DNA of 64,000 nt from Nipponacmea schrenckii (lineage: Eukaryota; Mollusca; Gastropoda; Lottiidae), in assembly GCA_030562195.1 (NCBI GenBank), contig JAUJPP010000012.1, positions 5,518,001-5,582,000 on the forward strand. Reading direction: 5' to 3'. Of this stretch, positions 45,249-61,300 are shown in pieces (within the stretch, counting starts at the first letter, position 1; the number at the start of each line of letters is the position of its first letter). Under the pieces are notes generated by a model. The model was given only the letters and a program-made list of their open reading frames with translations, searched no databases and was not told the DNA's origin. A program made the position numbers and the translations under genes.

Positions 45249-48200
45249 CTTGTTGTGGTGGACCAGGATATGCTACTCCATTGGCAGCTATGTCAGGTCC
45301 CAGAGAGAAGATGGTTTATATACCATGTATTATTAAACCAGGTGAAAAAGAGAAACGCTCTGACTATTTAGCTACAGTAGATATAGATCCTCAGTCTTCC
45401 ACCTATTGTAATGTACGTAATAAATTGTAATTTTCACAAATACTAGATGCTATGAACATATTGGTCATAAAAAATCAGGAATTTGCAGATCCAACTTCAC
45501 CATCGCCAAATCGCTCAAAGAGCATTTATATTGGAAAGGGGCACGCGTAACCTAAATACTGCAGTATTGTAGAAAGTCCTTCTTAAGTATTATTTTTGTT
45601 ATGTTTATTGTAATTCAAGGTCATTCATAGACTAGAGATGACATATCGTGGGGATGAAATTCACCACTCTGGATGGAATGCATGCTCTAGTTGTTTCGGT
45701 GATAGCAGCAAGACCAGAAATCGTTTGATCTTACCATGTTTAAATAGTGATAGAATATATGTAGTGGATACAGGTACAGATCCTAAAGCACCGAAAATTC
45801 ACAAGGTAAAAAAAAAGTACGAACATTTCCTTATATAACATTGTTCTGGTCAGAAAAATGCGTGAAAACCCAAAAATTTCAAATATGTTTCGCTTGTAGG
45901 ACATTTCAATTGATTGGTATTCATTTTCGCTTTTTTGATTAGTTTTTATAATGTAGAAATTTCTTGACTTTGATCCTTTAAATACACATGCTGTCTTCTA
46001 ACAGATATCTATAGCCTGTCTCGACCTGTTGTTTGAAATTCAGCCATGAAAGTTATCAGTCAATGACATAAAGATGATATCATAAACTGGTTTAGGTGTG
46101 AAAAATCCAGTTTTGCTGGCTATATGGCGAAATAATGATTGGTTCAATGTATATTCTTAAAATAACTTACCAATGAATTGTTCTATAAGGGGTTTCAGAA
46201 GAAACGGGCTAGATTTTTAACCACCGCTATCAACTGGTGGAAGAATATTTGACTATAGCGCACCGACTAATCGTTTGATATACATGTTGATGTATTGCGC
46301 TCATGAGCATTTTTGCGAATCCACTGAGAAAGTTTGATTCGTCAGTTAATTTGAATCAAAAGTGGAAACATAATATAGGCAGCGCGGCTTTTCTTACTAT
46401 CCATGTGTAGATTACCAAAATTGAATAAGTAAAAGTTTAAAATATGTTATAACTGTATAATGAATGCCGAGTAACAATTCACTACAACACTGTTATATTA
46501 TTATAAAGCTTATATTGAACAGACTTACTATAGGTAATTGTTATTACACATTACATTATATGGAATATTTAATCAATGTATTTCAGATAAACCGATACAA
46601 TTATAACTCATATTAATATAATTAGAAAGCCTCCCATTATCATTTATAATTCTTTAGATGTAAGGAGGGTCTAGTGGGTGTTTACTGACTAAGCGATAAC
46701 TGACAACATATATCAAGCGACCTGTGGGACTTTTATTAAAACAACGTATATTGGGGTGTTCTCTATCATTGGAATATTATTGGAGATTTAGGTGTCGAAA
46801 ACCACCTCTAACTACATCAATAATGTAATATATGCGGTATATTTCGGTGTTAATGATAAATTTCCTTAAAAGTCTCAAATATCGCCTCTCTCGTAAATCT
46901 CTGTCTATTCTTTATAGTTCTTTTATTTTATCTATATTTGATTTAAACAATATTTATTTCATTTATACATTACATGAAGTGATTACAAATAATGAAGATG
47001 ACCGATTCAGAAACAAGCAGAGCTTATATAAATCCGTCTCGGTTGTATAAATAATAAAACATTAAGCGTGTTGAAATAAAAATAAAACAATAGAAATATT
47101 ATTTTTATAATGAAATAGTAATTAATATGAGATATTGCCTGGGCCTATCCACTGGTATGACTTATTGGTAATAAAATAGTAATCCATGTTTCTTCAGCAA
47201 CGGGTAAATGAAATGAACGGAGTTTTACGTCCTACTTTTAACGGCTAAATACAGATAAAGAAGTACTATATAAATATGAACATCGTTTACCACCGTCGAA
47301 GGAACATCTTCTCATTTAATTAAAAGAGTTTGGGGGTATGCAACATACATTAGTTCTCAAAACGTTTAGACATGGCGATGAAATTATGAACTGTTTTAAA
47401 TATGTTGGAATTAGTTTTTGCAGAAAGATCGTTGATACCAAATAGAAGAGATGTAATAGCTTTTTGTTCTGGGGGGAGAAGATGAATAGTTTGATTTGGT
47501 ATCAGAGTATAGTTTCGACAGTAAAGTAGGTAATGCTCGGCGTTTTCAAAGGGATGTCCACATGAGCAGGAAGGGTTGTCAGATATGTGCATGAAGAGTC
47601 TATGAGCATTAAGGGGACTTTTGTTATTACGTAGTTTAGTGTGTCGAATTTGGGAAGATCGGTTGCCGAGATAGTAGTATGGAGGAACAGAAGAAACAAA
47701 GGAAAATTTAAAAAGCTCAGTTTTGAATTTAGAGATGGTTTCAATATCGCGAATATGATGTGGTACGTTGTTCCAAAGTCGAACTGTAGAGGTTAAAAAA
47801 GATGCGCTGTAAGAAGCTGTATTACAAGCAAGAGTTCTAAACTGGTTGGAATTACGTAAGGGATAGGTACTGAAAGTGGAAATATATGGTGGTAACAGAA
47901 CTCTCAGGTACTGAGGTGTCATCCTATTGATCATTTTATAAAAAAGTAATAATTTATGTGAGGTACGACGGTCACTTAAAGGGGTAAAACCTGATTCTTT
48001 ATATAAAATAGAATGCGAGGTTCCGCGTACTAAGCCGGTGATTGATCTTATTGCGTCTAGATGTAAATTTTCTAGTTTTGTGGAGTCGTGAAGGCTACAA
48101 TTATTCCATATCTATATTTGATTATTCTGATATTGTTTGGGACAATGTATCTGACTATTTATCGAAACGACTTGAAGATCTCCATCTTGATGCCCTTCGA

Positions 48201-48918
48201 ATTATTACTGGTCTTCCTAGAGGTAAATCTCAGGAAATTCTTTATAAGGAAACCGGTTATTCATCCCTTTGTGTTCGTAGGCAATTCCATAAACTACTAG
48301 TAACAACATTTTACAAAATGAAACACAACTTAGCTCCGTCCTATCTCAGTTCCCTGGTTCCTAACACATTATCACTCTCTTACTCATTAAGAAACCCTAA
48401 CCGTATTAGACAAGTACGATGTAAAACCTCCCTTTACAAGTACTCTTTCCTCCCGTCTACTAATAAACTCTGGAATGATTTAGATAACGTTATCAAATTA
48501 CAACCTTCTCTATCCAAATTCAAATTATCTCTCAAAAGAAGCTTATTGCCACCTAACAATAAACTATTTAACTATGGCGAACGTAAACTACAAATGATTC
48601 TATGTAAATTACGCAATAACAAAAGTGATCTGAGCTTCGATACATTTAAGATGCATGTTAATGATAACCCTCAATGTTCATGTAACTGTGACCTTGAAAC
48701 AACCGAACATTTCTTACTCTGGTGTCCTAACTTCTCCAACCTTCGGTCTATTACTAGCCATACCCTTTCTCTCCATTTCCAAAACACTTTCTGCCTGCTC
48801 AATGGGAACCTCGATCTTTCCTATTCAGAAAATTCACAGATATTTGATATTTTCTATACCTTTATAAAATCCACCATATAGACGTTTTGACGTATGAAAT
48901 CAAACACTATATGGAATC

Positions 48919-48956
<38 letters not shown>

Positions 48957-51900
48957 TCTTCTTCTTACTTAAATTATTATTTTTTCCCTGTACCCTTAAC
49001 ATTCTTTCTGCCCAACTATAATGCAGCTCACTTGAATTTATAACTGTAATTTTCTTTGTTAATATAATTTATTTATATATAGGCCTATATAACAATTTTT
49101 ACCATATTTCTATCGTACATATTCTCCCAAGGAACAAACTTATATAAGCCTGTACAGGCTTGTCGTTGTATCCTCTATTTAATTGCCTTTGTGTATTATA
49201 TTGTACTTATTATTAATAAAATATTGTTTAAATCAAATCACATAAAAAGTTTGTTCAAATAAAATAATTGGTGTGAAAATATTGTTTTTATAGATTGTTG
49301 AACCAAATGAGATACATTCTAAAACTGGACTAGGTGCACCACATACTTCACATTGTTTAGGTTCAGGCCAAATGATGATAAGTTGTATGGGAGATCCTGA
49401 TGGCAACAATAAAGGTAGGTACCATTTAAACCCTACAGAGAAAGATAGTTGTTAGTTCATAGGCCACGTCTTGAAAATTACGATTTTGAAGTGTCGTCTT
49501 TAAACTATCCAACACCACCATTTGTAAATAAATAACATTATAGTAACAAATAAAGCAGTAATGTAAGTTGAAAATTTCAATAAACTTATGTTTGAAGCAC
49601 TGATCTATATGAAAACTAATAATATATATAATAACGGTATTTCAATTCAAAATTTCATCACTGTCCTAAGCAATGAACCCATATCAACCAATAAATCAAT
49701 AAGGCAAACAACCCAACAATTTTCTCTTCAATACTAATTATCACATTCATTGTAATTGATGTTATGATAATTGTTCTTTCGATTACAAAATTGTATGCCT
49801 ATATGTGATGTAAGATAGTTAAGATGTAACATAAACTGTCAGCTTTTACGGACCAATGCATGCATGTACAGACAATCGTTTATAGTTAACGAAATCAAAA
49901 TGTTATTACGACAAATCCATTAAATAGAATGGAAATAGATTGTTACTGATGATTTCAGGTGGTTTTCTTCTGTTAGATGGTGAAGATTTTTCTGTTATTG
50001 GTAACTGGGAAAAGGGTGTGAATGCGTGTTTTGGTTATGATTTTTGGTATCAACCTCTTCATAATGTGATGGTTAGTTCAGAATGGGGTGCACCGAAGGC
50101 TTGGAGATCAGGTTTTAATCCTGAACATGTAGAAAAAGGTGAACTGTTTCAGTTTATTCTCAATTAATATATCTTATACTTTCAATTGAAAATTGATTAG
50201 GGTATCATATACCATTGAAACCATTGTATCATGCCGGTGGGAAGGACACATTGACGTTTGGATAGGACAGAAAACTTAGACCCTATATTAGCTGTTCACA
50301 TTATTCACTGATGAAAATCGAAAAAGAAAGGATAGAATGAAGTTCAATGAAATGTCAAATCGGGACATTTTAATTCATGTATTATTTCAATAGGCCTACA
50401 TGGGTTTTTTAACCACTCAGGTTTCAAATAAACGAGGTCATTGAATTAACCATCTTCACTCATAATTACATTTGACCCTGAAAGATTAATACCAAAAACG
50501 GTTGACCTAGAACAAGTCGATAGAAAGGATCGTATGTGAACGAAAGTTTTTATCCATATAAAATAAAACATTATTTCATCAGCTGTGAATTGTAGTTACA
50601 TAAAATGTTTTTTTTTTTCAACTATGACATATAAGATAACAAACTTGAATGAGTAACCACGTACCGATATTATGCCGCTATCGTCTTACATTCTCCAGAT
50701 AAAGAAATTATGATAGTGGTCACCTATCATGTGATTTTGATCTGTTCACTATGACCCGACTCTAAGAGAGTAGGTCAGCTTGTTTATAGGGGAAAATAAT
50801 TATAGGTTAATATAAAGGTTACAAAATATCATGTTTGAATTTTACGAATTTAAACTTAACAGATTAAATACAACGGAATCATAATGAAGTAAACATAACT
50901 TACTCTGTAATGATAAAAATGAATAACTGTGCGTTTCAAATTTATATCACATATATCAGAAAAGATAAATGAATAACTGTGCGTTTCAAAAATCTATATA
51001 TACCAGAAATGATAAATGAATAACTGTGCGTTTCAAAAATCTGTATCACATATATCAGAAAAGATTTAAATCCAAATTTGTGAGACGAACATCAATAAAT
51101 AAGAAAACTGAACAAAATATCTAACTGGACCAAAAAGATGTCATATTTGAGTTTGTTATCCAACCTGTCAAGACGAAAAGACCAGAAATCCTAAATTTAA
51201 ATATATATATTCATAAGAGAATATATTAAACAAACAATACAAATTCAAAAAGTTTAGCTCCACCCTGTGTAATTTCTGTATTCAGCAATTTAAACCGCCG
51301 ATCACTTATTTATTCAATGCACACAAACACAAACTTTATAGAAGAGGTAAATGAAGTTTTATAATAAAATGTTATCAAATTTTTAAAATAAGAAGTCTAT
51401 TCATTTTGAAAGAGATCTAATCATTTATGGAAGTTGCGAAGTAGTACACAGTACCAATTCTGAAAATCACATAACTATTTGACCAAATGTAAATGTCAGC
51501 TAAAATCCTTTCACTGCAATCATTTATTATGTTTCTTGTACTCTACTGCATCCACAGAAGTAGAAGAAAATAACCCCCTTTTAAAAAAGTAATGTAGTGA
51601 TGGATTTGCACACGAAGCCTATTAATATGATATACATTTAAGTTGATGTAACGTACAGTATCTTCTTCCACTGAACTGGAACTAAGCAAAAAAGGTCACT
51701 ATCACTCAACATTTCTAAATTTGTAATTTGGCTCTGGTTTATTGTAACATATCAAAGACCAAATGCTTATACAATTGATTGATTGTGTTTATAGGATTAT
51801 ATGGTCATTGTATTCACGTTTGGGATTGGACTACACATGAACATTTACAGACGCTCGATCTTGGAACTGAAGGGTTAATGCCTTTAGAAATAAGGTTTCT

Positions 51901-53776
51901 ACACGAACCAACGGCGACTGAGGGATACGTTGGTTGTGCTTTGTCTTCAAATGTTTTTAGGTTCTTTCGAAACCAAGTAAGTGGTATTAACCATCTTAAA
52001 GAGCCTCATCTTCACGAAAATATATATAAATTTGCTACAGTAAAAATTAATTAAAAACATTTAAGTAAAAAAATAAAGACCCCCTTTAATTTTTCTGTAG
52101 CTAGTCTTATATGAAAAAAAGAACTATAGATGTTTTATCGAATTTTACAGAAAGGTTTATGGGAGTCTGAGAAAGTAATCGACGTACCTTCTAAAACAGT
52201 TACAGGATGGGCTCTACCGGAAATGCCTGGTAAGTTTAATTAGTATTGATAAATATAAACTTGTGGATTAGTATATAGAAACAACGGTTTACCTCCACGC
52301 TATGCCGAACTCCACCTTATACTTTGACTGCAATAACCACCTCTCAGGGAACGCAGATATTTTAATTGGATTGTACGCCATAGTCAAATGTCATCATTAT
52401 GGCTTAGTGTTAACAGATTTGCTGTAAAACCCAGTCAGATCGCTTGATCACCAAATTGTCCTTACGTTTAGCAACAGATATATTAGAAAGAGAAAAACGT
52501 CTTTAGTATATCTTTGTAAAGTATAATTATTTACTAAAACTGTGTTCTCATTTTAGCCCTTATAACGGACATCCTGCTCTCCCTAGATGATAAATACTTA
52601 TATTTTAGTAACTGGGCACATGGTGATATTAGACAATATGATATCACTAATACTCGTAAACCTAAATTAGTTGGCCAGGTGAGGTTGAATATCATATTAT
52701 AAAATACCGTATCGCTCATACAAGTAAACCTATTGCTTCTATAACTTCAAACTTCACGACGTTTCTATTACCTCAGGATAATTTTTAGGCTTTGAAGTTG
52801 AATCTTGTAAAAATAATTTCGTTCCGGCTATAACGAAATCTTTTCGGTTATCCCAAGAATACCAAAAGATTACCGAGTGTTTCTCTATTGATAAAGCTCC
52901 AACTGCTCTTTCGGCATTTATTTGCTCGCATTGTCTGAATAATGATATGTTCCATTTAAGATATTCCTGGGTGGTAGCATAACAAGAGGTGGTCCAGTTA
53001 CAGTTACCAAAGATTCAGAATTAAAGGTGAATTGAAAGAATCGGTTCTATTATCTAATAGCTATTAAGTAATGCTTATTCCGAGTAAGCAAATGATAACG
53101 TAAAGTATTTGCCACATAGTGGTATATGGTCCCAGCCAGTTAAAAATGGAATGTACACCAATCTCATTATGTGAGAAAGAAAGATTTTAACATGACTTTT
53201 ACTTTTACTTTAGAATCAGCCAGAACCTTTGATCTTGAATGGTAAAGAATATAAAGTCAGTCCTCAGATGTTACAATTAAGTTTAGATGGTAAAAGATTA
53301 TATGTAACGACATCATTATACAGTGCTTGGGATGAGCAGTTTTATCCCGACATGGCCAGGTAGGCAATTTCCCTTTGAGATTATATATCTTCAAGTGTAT
53401 TTCTTACTGCATTAATATTTTGATAATGAAACATTTGAGGAAGTTGCTTTTGCGTTAAAGGCTATTGAAAACTGTGTTTCCAACTACTCTGAAATACTCA
53501 AATATAGTGCTATTGAACATTTACAAATAAATCCCCCAAAATTTGTGTTTTACTAAAGGTTCATGGGCAATGAAAAACAATTTTTTCAGGGATGGATGCA
53601 TATTACTTCAAATAGATGTTGATACAAATAAGGGTGGACTAACCCTTAATAAAGACTTTTTGGTAGATTTTGGCCAAGAACCAGGTGGTCCAGTATTAGC
53701 TCACGAGATACGTTACCCTGGTGGTGATTGCACTTCTGATATTTGGCTTCATAAAACATCTACCCACAAACTTTAA
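45249..53776 (+). CDS. SELENBP1: Selenium-binding protein 1 / methanethiol oxidase
   Basis: Ten exons join in phase: 45249-45412, 45620-45805, 49294-49414, 49959-50138, 51795-51976, 52151-52229, 52557-52678, 52961-53026, 53214-53359, 53590-53776. They give 476 residues, so only a few N-terminal residues are missing (vertebrate protein about 472). The chain starts [20 protein letters not shown] and keeps the family blocks: [16 protein letters not shown] with the Cys implicated in selenium binding, [21 protein letters not shown], the PLEIRFLH block and the closing [24 protein letters not shown]1 is a cytosolic copper-dependent methanethiol oxidase converting methanethiol to H2S, H2O2 and formaldehyde (EC 1.8.3.4). 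All donors are GT. The first donor is AAT|GTACGT. An AATAAA lies at 54122-54127, about 350 bp past the stop. Nothing suggests loss of function. Confidence 0.93.
46826..49232 (+). mobile_element. 5'-truncated LINE in a SELENBP1 intron, split by another LINE
   Basis: The left piece (about 46826-46943) reads [20 protein letters not shown] and stops in mid-frame at IFD. The frame resumes exactly at 48109-48123 with [20 protein letters not shown] and runs to 48881, including the [18 protein letters not shown] zinc knuckle. A T tract (about 48927-48953) lies in the 3' region, and the element ends TAATAAAATATTGTTTAAAT near 49232. It has the same orientation as the host gene. Confidence 0.85.
46944..48108 (-). 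mobile_element. 5'-truncated LINE nested in the + LINE
   Basis: The minus-strand frame is open from about 48105 to 47350: [17 protein letters not shown], then [16 protein letters not shown], a [17 protein letters not shown] zinc knuckle and a stop. It has no visible lesions. The 3' region ends AAATATTGTTTA at 46944. TATCTATATTTGATT is present at both borders (46929-46943 and 48109-48123), a 15-bp target-site duplication. This shows insertion by target-primed reverse transcription. Confidence 0.9.
50911..51065. repeat. Three-copy ~50-bp tandem repeat in a SELENBP1 intron
   Basis: GAATAACTGTGCGTTTCAAA occurs at 50921, 50971 and 51018, with similar flanks. Confidence 0.85.
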
Positions 53777-54862
53777 CTATGCTGTAGTAATATATATAAT
53801 TCAAAGTTAATGTGATATATATTGGTAAAAATAACAGAATGTAGATTTTACCTGTAGGACTACAAGCCATGCTCTGAGTATTTTCACAGTGTGAAAGCCG
53901 TCTGCAATGTAGACCTTTATTGACGTTAAGGAATTATGTGTGTGTTTTTTTGGGTTTTTTTTAATTTTTTAATTTGTATTTGTTAACATCAGAAAGATAA
54001 TTCCTAATATATTCAAAATGAACTATTTCTTTTTGTATAAAAATGATTGTATGAAAAATTTGTATTATAACAGTGCTTAGTTTGTATTTCTATAGTATGT
54101 AGAACCAATAACCAAGTTCACAATAAAGCACTTAGTGTATTATTATTGGCGTGTTTTCCATAGCAGCAAAAAGATCAGGCCATAATGTCCTAATGTCCTA
54201 TCTGCGTTTTTTTTGTATGCTTCTTTACATTGGAATGGTATAACGTCCATAGAGCTGCAATAGAGACAGTACATTGGTCTGAAGTCTTATTAAGATTTAC
54301 TTCCCTTACACCGTTACAATTGTACATCTTAAATCTTCAATACAAAATTGGCATATACAAACTATTACCATAATGCCGTCAGAAATCAAATAGTCCAGTA
54401 TTATGAATATGGAGGCTTTTATTGAATCTAAAATAAAATGTCCCATGTGCATCACTTATGTTATCTACACTAATCTGTGTTGTTTTACTGTTTCGGTGAG
54501 TATAAATCATGATGTCAAATGTCATGTCAAAATTCTGTTTAAAAGAATTTAAAGAAAAAGTTAAGTAATATGCGGAAAAGCACTATATTCTTTCTTTGGA
54601 TCGGTTGTTATTTTTGACTCCATAGTCAAGACAAGTCAGGGTATTATTGTAATTAAAAAAACCTACAGAGTTCATAGGAAAATCAACCTATGTTAATCAA
54701 TCAGGATTTCAGCAATTAAAACGTTTTATTTTGAAATTCAAAAGCATTTAATCATAGCACTATATAATGTTAAATAAAAGAGATAAAAAGGTTAAACTGA
54801 GAAATAAATAAAAGTAACTTGATAAAAGTTTCGTTAGAGAAAAAAAATTTCAATTAGGCTAT
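53777..54862. other. Convergent 3' intergenic region
   Basis: Holds the SELENBP1 3' UTR (AATAAA at 54122) and, on the minus strand, the alpha-tubulin AATAAA (54730-54725, about 130 bp after its stop). Nothing else was noted. Confidence 0.7.
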
Positions 54863-56540
<1,678 letters not shown>

Positions 56541-58558
56541 GTTGAATAATTCAATAAATAACACCAAATAAATGATGCAAAAGCAAAGTTCAGTGCGACG
56601 TTGACACAATGATCAGAGAAGCAACTGTGAATAAAGATTGACTAACTTCAAGCATATAGCTGTAAGTATTCCAGTGACAGTAACGTGTTGTTGTTATAGA
56701 AACCTCTACAATTTGTATTCTAAACAAAGTTTTGGTCCAATAGTTAAATCATTATTCCAATGAAAATATATTATAAATAATTCAGGGGAGAAATTCCTGT
56801 TGTTTCGTTAAGCACTCTGGGACAAACTTAAAAATCATATCCATAAAATTCTATTGTATTGAACCTTCCCATTCAGCCAACATTCCATCTTCTTCGGGGT
56901 TTGCATGATGGCATGGTCTGATCTAATAAACATTGGTGTTTGTAGCTCTTTGATAATAATTGTCTATGAGAATCTAACTATTTAAATAACAATTCCGCCA
57001 AAAGGAGTGTGTCAAAAAACATGTCCTACATAAATATTGATCGAACGTGTTGTACAAATGTAATCCATTTCCAAGTATCAAAACCTATGTTGTTGTAGAA
57101 ACACCAAACATATAGAATTCTTTAAGTTCGGGTCTATTAATTATGCTTTTGTTTTCCCCAAAACTAATAAATGTTTCAATGCACGGTTTTGTTTATTGGT
57201 CTATCATAAGTTCCATTTGAACGATTCTTTTGTTTCTGTTTGGATGGTAAATGTACATGTATTTCTAATTCTAAAAGACTAATGGGAATTTATGTAGAAC
57301 TCTGATCTCACGAAGTGACTTTTGATAAAACGACGGTAAAAGTTTGGAATAATAAACTACCACATCTAACTTAATACTTTAGAGATAAGGGCCAGTGATT
57401 TGACCCTACTAATAAAATTCATTGATGCCCTTCGATGCCATGGACATGAGTTGATGGATACAATCCAATTCCAAAGTGGGTCTGTGGTCTATGGTCGTTC
57501 CCAGATCGGGATTCCTAGGTATTAAGGATAAGACTTGCACACTAAAATCTTTATGTGAGTGACCACGTAAATTAAAATTAACTTAATACTTTAGTTTTAT
57601 TGCATTTTAACACTTTACGTAAGACATTGGGTGAATATTTTAAATAAGAAATTGTCTTTTGATTTGATTTATATCCTGGGTAATATTGCCTAATGTCAAA
57701 AAAACACTCTGAATATCGACCTTGACAGATCATAGTATGGAATGATGCGTTTACACACAAGCCCTTACATGATGAAAAAATTGTTCTAAATGGAAATTTC
57801 GGGTATTTTATCTCATGCTTGAAGTTGCTTTAACACAGAAACGTGTTACATAAAAAAGCACTGAAAACTTATACGTGAAAAATTTATTTCGTAAAATTTT
57901 TATCATTTTTACGTAATTTTACTCATTCCCTTCTGATATCTGATATGTTGTGACAAAATAACTAATGTATGGCTGGATTTCAAAATAATATGTTACCTAT
58001 ACAACAAAGTACTCTCCAAATATTGACCCGGGATATGATTGTAGACATGGAAAAGGTCATTAAGTAAAATTTGTAAAACAAGAGGCAGTTAATATGAATG
58101 AAGCTGTTATTGAAAATCTATATTATTGTTTATCCCAGATTAAGTTGCTGGATCTTGATATTAATAATTCACATCTACTAATGGACATCACCATTTTTTA
58201 TTCAATTGAAGAAATGTTACTGCTTCACTCTCTCCCAATATTCCTTTATAAATTATTATAAATCTATTGTTGACAATTTCAGAATTATTGTTAGCAACAG
58301 TCGTCATCAACTTGTTAAAACAAGAAATGAAGGATGCGCGACATATTTTATTGAATACATCTTAAGTAAAACATTAATATTGACTGATCGTGAAAATGTA
58401 TATTATGATGGTGCTATTGGAGGTTGTCATAACGACTGTATAAACCGCCCATAGCTATTAAAAGATGTCTCTGTCAACTGGCACCATCAGAGCAGTGGAT
58501 GAACATCACTTCATCATCAGCCCATAACAGATTGTCAAGATTCTTCTAATTCGCCACA
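56541..58558. promoter_or_regulatory. Divergent intergenic region between two alpha-tubulin genes
   Basis: The two start codons face away from each other across 2018 bp, so both promoters lie here. A TATTAAAAG word at about 58456 is a plausible TATA element for the + gene. A CCAAT word occurs at about 56736. Open frames at 57578-57760 and 58206-58454 are unsupported. A short stretch near 57330-57365 reads like a LINE scrap. No conserved shared element could be established by eye. Confidence 0.5.

Positions 58559-61300
<2,742 letters not shown>

Noticed and set aside
57330..57365. Short stretch reading like a LINE TVKVWNN block
   Set aside because: About a dozen codons only; too short to call.
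58206..58454. 82-residue frame upstream of the + tubulin
   Set aside because: Sits in the divergent promoter region; composition and context do not support a gene.
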